A stretch of 64,000 bases of DNA. It comes from Litorisediminicola beolgyonensis (GTDB taxonomy: Bacteria; Pseudomonadota; Alphaproteobacteria; Rhodobacterales; Rhodobacteraceae). The DNA lies in contig NZ_JBHTMU010000017.1 in NCBI RefSeq assembly GCF_042679605.1, positions 18,597 to 82,596 of the forward strand, given 5' to 3'. A program made the position numbers and the translations under genes. Every line of letters starts with the position of its first letter. Within the stretch, counting starts at the first letter, position 1. The notes beneath the pieces were generated by a model. The model did no database searches. It was not told the origin of the DNA and was given only the letters and a program-made list of their open reading frames with translations. Shown here piece by piece: positions 16,317-23,608 of this stretch.

Positions 16317-17498
16317 ATGCATGACCTGGCTTTACCTTCCTCCGGACGCGCTTCCGGAGCCGGAGACGCATGCCTCTTCGGCCTCTCCCTCTGCTCCGGC
16401 GCGGGCGGGCTCGACCTCGGGCTCGCCATCGCCATCCCCGGATATCGTGCTGTGGGCCATGTCGAACGGGAAACCTTCGCCGCAGCCACTCTCGTGGCGC
16501 GGATGGAAGACGCGTCCCTGGATCAGGCTGTTGTCTGGGACGACGTTGGAACCTTCGACGGCCGCCCGTGGCGCGGCGCGGTGGACATCGTCACTGCGGG
16601 CTATCCGTGCCAGCCGTTCTCGGTCGCGGGCAAGCGCCGGGGCGCGGACGACCCGCGCCACCTCTGGCCGCATGTCGCCCGCATCGTCGGCGAGGTCGAG
16701 CCGCCCTTCGTGTTCCTCGAGAATGTCGCCCATCATCTCCGCCTCGGATTCCCCGAGGTCGCCAGCGGACTGGTCGGCATGGGCTACCGCCTTGCGGCAG
16801 GCCTCTTCACGGCGGCGGAAGTCGGCGCGCCGCACAAGCGCGAGCGCCTGTTCATCCTCGCCATCCGCGAGGGGGACGAGCTGGCCGACCCCGCGCGCCT
16901 GCTCTGGCACCCGGTCGAGTGGCGGGAACCGGACGGAACTGCTGCGGCTCTGGCCGACGCCGAGGGCCAGCGCCAACGAAAACCGGCAGACGAAACCGAC
17001 GCCATCGCAGGCTGCGGGCCAGCACGGCATGAACCTCGCGACGACAGCCGCGATGTGGCCGACGCCGCAGACCGACAGCTTCCGCAGCCGGGGTGGCGAC
17101 AGGCGCGACGAGAAGGGTCTGGACCGAATGGCGCGGGACTGGCCGACGCCGATGGCGAACGACGGCTGCAAGCCGAGCGCTGGCAACCGCAAGACAGCCG
17201 ATCTGACCCATGCGGCGGGGATGTGGATGACGCCGACGGCCCGCGATCACAAGGATGGGGCGACGACACTGGCGAACACGCCGGTGAACGGCCTGCTTGG
17301 CCGCCAGGTCCTGGTGACGCCGATGGCTGGGAGCGATACCTCCGAGCCGCGCCGGACCTTGAACCCGCTGTTCGTCGAGGCGCTGATGGGCTGGCCCACC
17401 GGGTGGACCGGCTTCGGCTCTGTGGCAACGGCGTGGTCCCCTTGGTTGCGGCGCATGCGCTGCGAACTCTGGCGACTGAATTGCTGGCCGATGGATGA
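16317..17498 (+). CDS. DNA (cytosine-5) methyltransferase, Dcm family
   Basis: A 393-aa reading frame. Motif I LCSGAGGLDLG, motif IV GYPCQPFSVAGK with the catalytic Cys, motif VI FLENV, motif VIII KRERLF and motif X GNGVVPLVAAHA are all present, so the product would be a complete C5-cytosine methylase. From about 16930 to 17400, however, this frame has a much poorer G/C third-position pattern (about 60% by hand count) and reads as low-complexity LADADG repeats. The overlapping +1 frame there looks like the constrained one. Product expression may involve overprinting or frameshifting. Confidence 0.8.
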   Translation: MHDLALPSSGRASGAGDACLFGLSLCSGAGGLDLGLAIAIPGYRAVGHVERETFAAATLVARMEDASLDQAVVWDDVGTFDGRPWRGAVDIVTAGYPCQPFSVAGKRRGADDPRHLWPHVARIVGEVEPPFVFLENVAHHLRLGFPEVASGLVGMGYRLAAGLFTAAEVGAPHKRERLFILAIREGDELADPARLLWHPVEWREPDGTAAALADAEGQRQRKPADETDAIAGCGPARHEPRDDSRDVADAADRQLPQPGWRQARREGSGPNGAGLADADGERRLQAERWQPQDSRSDPCGGDVDDADGPRSQGWGDDTGEHAGERPAWPPGPGDADGWERYLRAAPDLEPAVRRGADGLAHRVDRLRLCGNGVVPLVAAHALRTLATELLADG

Positions 17499-17511
17499 GG
17501 CAGCGGCATGA
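16321..17511 (+). CDS. Overlapping +1-frame protein with WPTP repeats (inside dcm)
   Basis: This frame opens with an ATG 4 bp after the dcm start (MTWLYLPPDALPEPE) and stays open for 396 codons. Its 3' half has repeated WPTP motifs (LWPTPRAS, MWPTPQTD, DWPTPMAN) and ends with LNPLFVEALMGWPTGWTGF. From memory, these features are shared by many phage-encoded predicted proteins next to or within methylase genes. Over about 146 codons from 16950 its third positions are about 88% G/C by hand count. Its TGA overlaps the ATG of the next gene (ATGA). The 5' half (Ser/Arg/Thr-rich) is probably not constrained. Confidence 0.45.
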   Translation: MTWLYLPPDALPEPETHASSASPSAPARAGSTSGSPSPSPDIVLWAMSNGKPSPQPLSWRGWKTRPWIRLLSGTTLEPSTAARGAARWTSSLRAIRASRSRSRASAGARTTRATSGRMSPASSARSSRPSCSSRMSPIISASDSPRSPADWSAWATALRQASSRRRKSARRTSASACSSSPSARGTSWPTPRACSGTRSSGGNRTELLRLWPTPRASANENRQTKPTPSQAAGQHGMNLATTAAMWPTPQTDSFRSRGGDRRDEKGLDRMARDWPTPMANDGCKPSAGNRKTADLTHAAGMWMTPTARDHKDGATTLANTPVNGLLGRQVLVTPMAGSDTSEPRRTLNPLFVEALMGWPTGWTGFGSVATAWSPWLRRMRCELWRLNCWPMDEAAA

Positions 17512-17726
17512 AGCAGTCCCGCCTCATGTCGCTGGTCGAGTCCGTCGCCAACGTGATCGTCGGCTACGGCGTCGCCGTGGTCACGCAATTCCTGATCTTT
17601 CCGATCTTCGGGCTGCACACGACGCTGGCCCAGAACCTGAAGATGGGCGCGGTGTTCACCGTGGTGAGCATAGCGCGGTCCTACGTCCTGCGGCGGCTGT
17701 TCGAACGGCTGCGGCGGAACACATAG
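17508..17726 (+). CDS. Small two-helix membrane protein (DUF7220-like)
   Basis: A 72-aa protein (MKQSRLMSLVESVANVIVGY...) with one clear hydrophobic span (about residues 14-33) and a second amphipathic one (about 45-60), ending in a basic tail RRLFERLRRN. It resembles the DUF7220 family of phage membrane proteins; function unknown. Its ATG overlaps the stop of the WPTP-frame, not the dcm frame, which is evidence for translation of that frame. Confidence 0.7.
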   Translation: MKQSRLMSLVESVANVIVGYGVAVVTQFLIFPIFGLHTTLAQNLKMGAVFTVVSIARSYVLRRLFERLRRNT

Positions 17727-17800
17727 CTTCGGGCAGTTACGATCTTTTTGCCGGCCGCGCATGACGTGTATGGTGTGCCAAGTTCAGTAGGGACAGCAGC

Positions 17801-18190
17801 ATGCCGCAACTTGAAGTCAAAGGGCTTGATCGAAGCGAATGGGGAAATTCGATTGTTCGAGTGCATCACTCACATCGAAGCGGAATTGGTCGATATGGTG
17901 TCGCTCGAATAACAAACATGGCTGATCGATCGAGGTCATACGATACGGTTATTCTTGGCCACGATGACGACAGCGCGATCTACATGGCCTTTGATGCGAG
18001 GCAGGCGCTCGGAGTGGAAAAGGGCGAACGCCTGAATTTCGATCTCCAAGCGCTCGGATGGTTTGGCAAGATGCGCTGGTACCTTCGGACGCAGGATCCC
18101 CGGATCTATATCCCGGCGTGGCTCGCTGTTTGGTCGGTAGGCCTTGGCGCAATTGGGATCGTGCTTGGGGTCATTTCGCTTCTTGAATGA
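17801..18190 (+). CDS. Unknown C-terminally membrane-anchored protein
   Basis: A 129-aa protein with a soluble beta-rich N-terminal part and a single C-terminal membrane span (about residues 106-127, AWLAVWSVGLGAIGIVLGV). Codon use is clearly more AT-rich than the surrounding phage genes, which marks it as recent cargo. A promoter-like gap of 75 bp precedes it and it is followed by convergent genes, so it is likely a single-gene transcript. I do not recognise the soluble domain; a tail-anchored toxin or exclusion protein is possible but speculative. Confidence 0.65.
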   Translation: MPQLEVKGLDRSEWGNSIVRVHHSHRSGIGRYGVARITNMADRSRSYDTVILGHDDDSAIYMAFDARQALGVEKGERLNFDLQALGWFGKMRWYLRTQDPRIYIPAWLAVWSVGLGAIGIVLGVISLLE

Positions 18191-18243
18191 TCATGCATGC
18201 CGCCGCCCAGTCGGGGCGGCGGCCTGAGTTCTTGCGCGGGCGA

Positions 18244-18816
18244 TCAGGCTGCCGGAAGCCGATAGACCCGCCCGCGCCCATCGACCTTCTCCGAGGTCAC
18301 CTCGAGCCCGAGTTTCTTCTTCAGCGCCCCGGCCATCGCGCTGCGCACCGTGTGCGACTGCCAGCCCGTCGCGGCCATGATCTCCTCAATGGTCGCGCCG
18401 TCCGGCGCGCGCAGCATGGCGATCAGGGTGGCCTGCTTGGTACCCTCGCGCGGCGTGCGCGCTTTGGGCGAAGCCTTCGGTTCGGTGGGGGTGTCCGGCG
18501 CAGGCTCCTCGGTCGGCGCGTCCGTCGCGCCCGCAGGCGCGGCGTTCGCGTCCTCGGGCTCGATCCCGATGGCGGCGAGGCCTGCGTTGGTGGCGACCAG
18601 CGTGACGCCGTGTCCGTCGCCGGTCTCGCGCCAGACGGGCTCGCCAATGCGCATGTCGGCGTCGACCTCCTGCAGGAAGTTCTTCGCGAGCATCGCGCCG
18701 ACCACCTTGGCGGCAGCGCCGCCGCGCAGGCTCTCGGGCAGCGGCAGGGCGATGCGGTCCTCGCGCTGTGCGGCGGCGCTGAGGATGATGGCTTGGGTGT
18801 CAGAAAGCTTGGTCAT
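18244..18816 (-). CDS. DUF3489 domain protein
   Basis: A 190-aa protein with a C-terminal DUF3489 domain (about residues 120-190: TKQATLIAMLRAPDGATIEEI, WQSHTVRSAMAGALKKKLGL), a winged-helix-like fold. The middle is a Pro/Glu/Ala-rich linker. DUF3489 proteins are common in alphaproteobacterial phages and islands and are probably DNA-binding regulators. It is transcribed against the flanking phage operons, between the modification and packaging genes, together with the next minus-strand gene. Confidence 0.8.
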   Translation of the reverse strand: MTKLSDTQAIILSAAAQREDRIALPLPESLRGGAAAKVVGAMLAKNFLQEVDADMRIGEPVWRETGDGHGVTLVATNAGLAAIGIEPEDANAAPAGATDAPTEEPAPDTPTEPKASPKARTPREGTKQATLIAMLRAPDGATIEEIMAATGWQSHTVRSAMAGALKKKLGLEVTSEKVDGRGRVYRLPAA

Positions 18817-18911
18817 GGGGTCGTCTCCGTATTCGGGCCCGCGTCATGCGGCGCCTTCTACGATCCCGAGCCGCGCAGGGCGCGCGGCGGGAGTTCCGGC
18901 AGTGCCGGAGA

Positions 18912-19184
18912 TCAGCGGGCGTGTTCGCCCTCGCCGAAGGCGCTGTCGGTGATGCGCCTCAGAAGGCTGGCGTAGTGTTCGAGGGTGCCGACCATCGCCC
19001 AGCCCGCCTCGTCGGGGGCGCAGTTGAAATGGTCGTCGCTGAGTGCCTGCAGGCGGGCGAGCATCTCGTCGATCTCGGCCTTCTTGCCGATGAAGGCCGC
19101 GAGCGCGGCTTCCTTGTTCCGGCGCGCCTTCTCGGCGCGGAGTTCGTGACGCGGGGTGGTGATCGGGTTCAGGCGGGTGGTCAT
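18912..19184 (-). CDS. Small conserved phage protein
   Basis: A 90-aa highly charged, all-helical protein starting MTTRLNPITTPRHELRAEKARR, preceded by GGAG. Residues 10-60 are strongly basic and then acidic, suggestive of a coiled coil. Function unknown. It lies 95 bp upstream of the DUF3489 gene on the same strand and 110 bp from the divergent terminase gene, so the gap 19185-19294 probably contains two back-to-back promoters. Confidence 0.6.
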   Translation of the reverse strand: MTTRLNPITTPRHELRAEKARRNKEAALAAFIGKKAEIDEMLARLQALSDDHFNCAPDEAGWAMVGTLEHYASLLRRITDSAFGEGEHAR

Positions 19185-19294
19185 CGTGGTGGCTCCGGGT
19201 GAGTTGCATCGCTTCGTTGGAGTGACATTCCCTCTGTCCGCGAGGCTTATCAACTCGATAAGCACATGATCTTGAATGATAATCGGAGCTGTCG

Positions 19295-19891
19295 ATGCAG
19301 GGCATGAGCGAGCGCCAGTACGCCGCCCATGTCGGGCTGTCGCGGGGCGCGATCCAGAAGGCGAAGGCGGCCGAGCGGCTGGTCCTCTATCCCGACGGCA
19401 GCATCAACGCGGCCGCCAGCGACGCCCGGCGTGCCGAGATGACGGACCCGTCGAAGACGAGGATGCCGCCTGGGCCGAAGCTGAAGCCTGTTCCCGAGGC
19501 TGCAGTGGCCGCCGTCGGCGACACGCTGCGCGAACAGGGGCTGGCCGTGCCCGCCGTCGGCGGCGGCACGACCTTCCTGCAGGCAAAGACGGCCAACGAG
19601 GTGCTGAAGGCGCAGGAGCGGCGCATCCGTCTGCAGAAGCTGAAGGGGGAGTTGATCGAGCGGGCCCGCGCGCTGGCGCTGGTGTTCCGGCTGGCGCGGG
19701 AGGAACGGGACGCGTGGGTGAACTGGCCTGCGCGTGCGGCGGCGCTGATGGCGGCCGAGCTCTCGGCCTCGTGCCGCGACGCGACGGGCCAGCAGATCAC
19801 CGTGGAGCCAGCCGCGATGCAGAAGGTCCTGGAAAAACATGTACGCGCCCACCTCGACGAACTCGCCGAGGTCCGGCCCGACTTCCGGTGA
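19295..19891 (+). CDS. Terminase small subunit (Nu1-like)
   Basis: A 198-aa protein with an N-terminal HTH (SERQYAAHVGLSRGAIQKAK, residues 5-24) as in lambda Nu1/gpNu1-like packaging proteins, then a helical region that would form the oligomer and bind the large subunit. Position directly upstream of the GpA-type large subunit, with a 53-base overlap, fixes the role. A start at 19304 (MSERQ) is also possible. Confidence 0.8.
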   Translation: MQGMSERQYAAHVGLSRGAIQKAKAAERLVLYPDGSINAAASDARRAEMTDPSKTRMPPGPKLKPVPEAAVAAVGDTLREQGLAVPAVGGGTTFLQAKTANEVLKAQERRIRLQKLKGELIERARALALVFRLAREERDAWVNWPARAAALMAAELSASCRDATGQQITVEPAAMQKVLEKHVRAHLDELAEVRPDFR

Positions 19892-21845
19892 GAGCGGCGA
19901 TGGCCTGACGGACTTCGACGGCGCGGGCGAGATCCTGCGCGCCTGGGGCAGCGGGCTGCGGCCCGACCCGGACCTGACCGTCTCGGAATGGGCGGACCGG
20001 CACCGGATGCTCTCGGGACGCGCCTCGGCCGAGCCTGGGCGGTACCGGACGGTGCGCACGCCCTACATGCGCGAGATCATGGACCGGCTGTCGCCCGGCG
20101 ATCCCACGCAGCGGATCGTGTTCATGAAGGCCGCGCAGGTCGGCGCGACCGAGGCTGGGAACAACTGGATCGGGTTCGCGATCCACCAGGCGCCGGGTCC
20201 GATGCTGGCGGTCCAGCCGACGGTGGAACTGGCGAAACGCAATTCGCGCCAGCGGATCGACCCGCTGATCGATGAGAGCCCCGAGCTGCGGGACCGCGTC
20301 AAACCGGCCCGGTCGCGCGACGCGGGCAACACCATGCTGTCGAAGGAATTCGCGGGCGGCATCCTGATCATGACCGGGGCGAACTCGGCGGTCGGGCTGC
20401 GCTCGACCCCGGCGCGCTACATCTTCCTCGACGAGGTCGACGCCTATCCGGCCTCGGCCGACGAGGAAGGCGACCCGGTGACGTTGGCCGAGGCCCGGTC
20501 GCTGACCTTCGCGCACCGGCGCAAGGTGCTGCTGGTCTCGACCCCTACGATCCGCGGGCTTTCCCGGATCGAGCGCGAGTACGAGGCGAGCGACCAGCGC
20601 CGGTACTTCGTGCCGTGCCCGCATTGCGGCGCGATGCAGTGGCTGAAGTTCGACCGGCTGCGCTGGCAGAAGGGCAAGCCGGAGACGGCGGAATATCACT
20701 GCGAGGGCTGCGACGCGGCAATCGCGGAACACCACAAGACGGCGATGCTGGAGGGCGGCGAATGGCGGGCGACCGCCACGGCCGCCGATCCCGCAACGGT
20801 CGGCTACCATTTGTCGGCGCTCTATTCGCCGGTGGGCTGGCTCAGCTGGGTCCGCATCGCGCGCGGCTGTGAGGCGGCCCAAGGGTCGGACGAGGCGATC
20901 AAGGCATTCCGCAACACCATCCTCGGCGAGACATGGGTCGAAACCGGGGAAGCGCCGGACTGGCAACGGCTCTACGACCGCCGCGAGGTATGGAAACCGG
21001 GTACCGTTCCTGCGGGCGGGCTGTTCCTGACCGCCGGGGCCGACGTGCAGAAGGACCGGATCGAGGTCGATGTCTGGGCTTGGGGGCGGGGACTGGAAAG
21101 CTGGCTCGTCGATCACGTCGTGATCGAGGGCGGGCCCGACCGGCACGACGCGTGGTCAGAGCTGACGGCGCTGCTGGATCGGTCGTGGCCGCATGAACGC
21201 GGCGCGCATCTCAGGATCGCGCGGCTCGCCATCGACACCGGCTACGAGGCCCCGGCGGTCTATTCCTGGTCGCGGGCGCAGGGGTTTGGGCAGGTGTCGC
21301 CGGTCAAGGGTGTCGAGGGGTTCAACCGCTCGAGCCCGGTGTCGGGGCCGACCTTCGTCGATGCGACCGAGGGCGGTAAACGTCTGCGGCGCGAGGCACG
21401 GCTCTGGACCGTGGCGGTCTCGACCTTCAAGGCCGAGACCTACCGCTTCCTGCGGCTGGCGCGGCCGACCGAGGAGGAGATGGCCGACGGGGCCGCGTTC
21501 CCACCCGGCTCGGTGCATCTGCCGCATTGGGTCGAGAACGAATGGCTGAAGCAGTTCGTGGCCGAACAGCTGGTGACGGTGCGCACGAAGCGCGGCTTCG
21601 CCCGGCTGGAATGGCAGAAGCTGCGCGAGCGCAACGAGGCGCTGGATTGCCGGGTCTACGCCCGCGCCGCCGCCTGGATTGCGGGCGCGGACCGCTGGCC
21701 CGACGAGAAATGGCGCGACCTCGAGGATCAGCTCGGGGCCGCTCCAACCGACACCGATCCCGCCGGACAGATCAACCGGCAGGGACAGGCCCCGCAGGGC
21801 AAGCGCCGCTCCGACTGGCTCGGGCGGCGCGGAGGATGGTTCTGA
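19839..21845 (+). CDS. Terminase large subunit, GpA family
   Basis: A 668-aa phage DNA-packaging motor. The N-terminal ATPase has a deviant Walker A KAAQVGATE (residues 97-105) and Walker B YIFLDEVDAYP (about 194-204). A cysteine pair CPHCG near residue 257 with CEGC behind it forms a zinc site. The C-terminal half holds the endonuclease domain. GpA-type terminases cut cos sites in lambda-like phages and give headful-independent packaging. The frame starts inside the small-subunit gene. Confidence 0.95.
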   Translation: MYAPTSTNSPRSGPTSGESGDGLTDFDGAGEILRAWGSGLRPDPDLTVSEWADRHRMLSGRASAEPGRYRTVRTPYMREIMDRLSPGDPTQRIVFMKAAQVGATEAGNNWIGFAIHQAPGPMLAVQPTVELAKRNSRQRIDPLIDESPELRDRVKPARSRDAGNTMLSKEFAGGILIMTGANSAVGLRSTPARYIFLDEVDAYPASADEEGDPVTLAEARSLTFAHRRKVLLVSTPTIRGLSRIEREYEASDQRRYFVPCPHCGAMQWLKFDRLRWQKGKPETAEYHCEGCDAAIAEHHKTAMLEGGEWRATATAADPATVGYHLSALYSPVGWLSWVRIARGCEAAQGSDEAIKAFRNTILGETWVETGEAPDWQRLYDRREVWKPGTVPAGGLFLTAGADVQKDRIEVDVWAWGRGLESWLVDHVVIEGGPDRHDAWSELTALLDRSWPHERGAHLRIARLAIDTGYEAPAVYSWSRAQGFGQVSPVKGVEGFNRSSPVSGPTFVDATEGGKRLRREARLWTVAVSTFKAETYRFLRLARPTEEEMADGAAFPPGSVHLPHWVENEWLKQFVAEQLVTVRTKRGFARLEWQKLRERNEALDCRVYARAAAWIAGADRWPDEKWRDLEDQLGAAPTDTDPAGQINRQGQAPQGKRRSDWLGRRGGWF

Positions 21846-21847
21846 AC

Positions 21848-22057
21848 ATGACCGACTGGACGGAAACCGAGCTCTCGGCGCTGCGCCGGGCCTATGCCAG
21901 CGGCACGACCCGGGTCAGCTACGACGGCAAGTCCGTCGACTATGGTTCGGCCGAGGACCTGCTCGCCCGCATCCGGACCATCGAGCGCGCCATTGCCGGG
22001 ACCACGCGGCCGCTGCCGGTGGCCGGGCTCGCGGGTTTCTTGCGCGGGGATCGCTGA
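21848..22057 (+). CDS. gpW-like head-tail joining protein
   Basis: A 69-aa protein (MTDWTETELSALRRAYASG...) matching the gpW family: an N-terminal helix, a short strand pair around TRVSYDGKSVDYGS, and a second helix LLARIRTIERAI. gpW sits below the portal and is needed before tails attach. It lies exactly between terminase and portal, as in lambda, and its TGA overlaps the portal ATG. Confidence 0.85.
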   Translation: MTDWTETELSALRRAYASGTTRVSYDGKSVDYGSAEDLLARIRTIERAIAGTTRPLPVAGLAGFLRGDR

Positions 22058-23604
22058 TGTCGGCAAACTGGTTCGACAGGGCCATTGCCTCCGTCGCCCC
22101 TCGGGCCGCCGCCAGGCGCGTGCTGGCCCGTCAGGCCTTCGAGACCATGACACGGGGCTATGACGGAGCGGCGAAAGGGCGACGGACGGACGGCTGGCGC
22201 GCGCCGGGATCCTCGGCCGATACCGAGATCGGCGTGGCCGGGGCGCTCCTGCGCGACCGGATGCGCGATCTCGTGCGCAACAATCCGCATGCGGCCAAGG
22301 CCGTGGCGGTGCTGGTCAACAACATCATCGGCGCGGGCATCATGCCGCGCGCCGCCAGTGGCGACGAAAGGCTGGACCGCAAGGTCGATGATCTTTTCGA
22401 ACGCTGGACGGCGGAGTGCGATGCCGACGGCCAGCTCGACTTCTATGGGCTCCAGACCCTGATCTGCCGCGAGATGGTCGAAGCGGGCGAGGTGCTGGTG
22501 CGCCGCAGGCTGCGGCGGGCGTCAGATGGTCTGCCGGTGCCGCTGCATTTGCAGGTGCTCGAGGCCGACTTCCTCGACGCCTCGAAATCCGGCGCGCTCG
22601 GCGCGGGCCGCCTTGTGCAGGGGATCGAGTTTGACCAGCTCGGCAAGCGCCGGGCCTACTGGCTCAATGCCGAGCACCCCGGCGATGCCTGGGGCGCGCT
22701 GAACGGCGGACTTGGATCGCGCCCGGTGCTAGCGACCGAGATCGCCCATGTCTACGAGAAGCAGCGGACGCAGGCACGCGGCGTGCCTTGGGGCGCGCCG
22801 GTGATCCGCAGCTTGCGCGATCTCGACGATTACGAGGTGGCCGAACTGGTCCGCAAGAAGACGGAGGCCTGCGTCACCGCCATCGTCTTCGGCGACGACG
22901 AGGCGCAGCAGGGCATCGCGCCCTCGGTGGTCGACGCCGACGGCAACCGGGTGGAGCAGTTCGAGCCAGGGCTGATCGCCTATGCGCGGGGCGGCAAGGA
23001 CATCCGGTTCAACCAGCCCTCGGCCACCGGCGGCTACGGCGAATACAAGCGCGCCAGCCTGCACACGATCTCGGCCGGGTTCCGGGTGCCCTACGAGCTG
23101 CTGACCGGCGATCTCAGCCAGGTCAACTATTCCTCGATCCGGGCGGGGCTCGTGGAGTTCCGCCGCCAGATCGACGCGGTGCAGTGGCAGCTGTTCATTC
23201 CGATGTTCTGCACGCCAGTGTGGCGCTGGTTCACCGAAGCCGCATGGGCGGCGGGGCAGATCCCGTCGCCGACCGTGCCGGTCGAATGGTCGCCGCCGAA
23301 GTTCGAGGCGGTCGATCCGCAGAAGGACGCGATGGCGAACCTGCTGTCGATCCGGTCGGGCACCATGACGCTGGCGGAGGTGATCGCCCGGCAAGGCCGC
23401 AAACCCGACGCGGTGCTGGCCGAGATCGCCGCGACCAACGCGAAGCTCGATGCGCTGGGGCTGGTGCTCGACAGCGATCCGCGGAGGGTGACCAAGACCG
23501 GCAGCGCGCAGAGTAGCGATCCGGCGAACGACGACCCTGCCGCCGACGACACCAACGCTGACGCGGATTCAATCGACCCGGCGCAGGCCGACCAACAGGA
23601 CTGA
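22057..23604 (+). CDS. Lambda-type portal protein
   Basis: A 515-aa portal (phage_portal_2 family). Typical segments include DRMRDLVRNNPHAAKAV and the lambda gpB-like sequence YSSIRAGLVEFRR with its upstream SAGFRVPYELLTGD. The C-terminal 50 residues are acidic and disordered. The portal ring forms the DNA channel and docks the terminase. The start overlaps the gpW stop. Confidence 0.95.
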   Translation: MSANWFDRAIASVAPRAAARRVLARQAFETMTRGYDGAAKGRRTDGWRAPGSSADTEIGVAGALLRDRMRDLVRNNPHAAKAVAVLVNNIIGAGIMPRAASGDERLDRKVDDLFERWTAECDADGQLDFYGLQTLICREMVEAGEVLVRRRLRRASDGLPVPLHLQVLEADFLDASKSGALGAGRLVQGIEFDQLGKRRAYWLNAEHPGDAWGALNGGLGSRPVLATEIAHVYEKQRTQARGVPWGAPVIRSLRDLDDYEVAELVRKKTEACVTAIVFGDDEAQQGIAPSVVDADGNRVEQFEPGLIAYARGGKDIRFNQPSATGGYGEYKRASLHTISAGFRVPYELLTGDLSQVNYSSIRAGLVEFRRQIDAVQWQLFIPMFCTPVWRWFTEAAWAAGQIPSPTVPVEWSPPKFEAVDPQKDAMANLLSIRSGTMTLAEVIARQGRKPDAVLAEIAATNAKLDALGLVLDSDPRRVTKTGSAQSSDPANDDPAADDTNADADSIDPAQADQQD

Positions 23605-23608
23605 CCCC

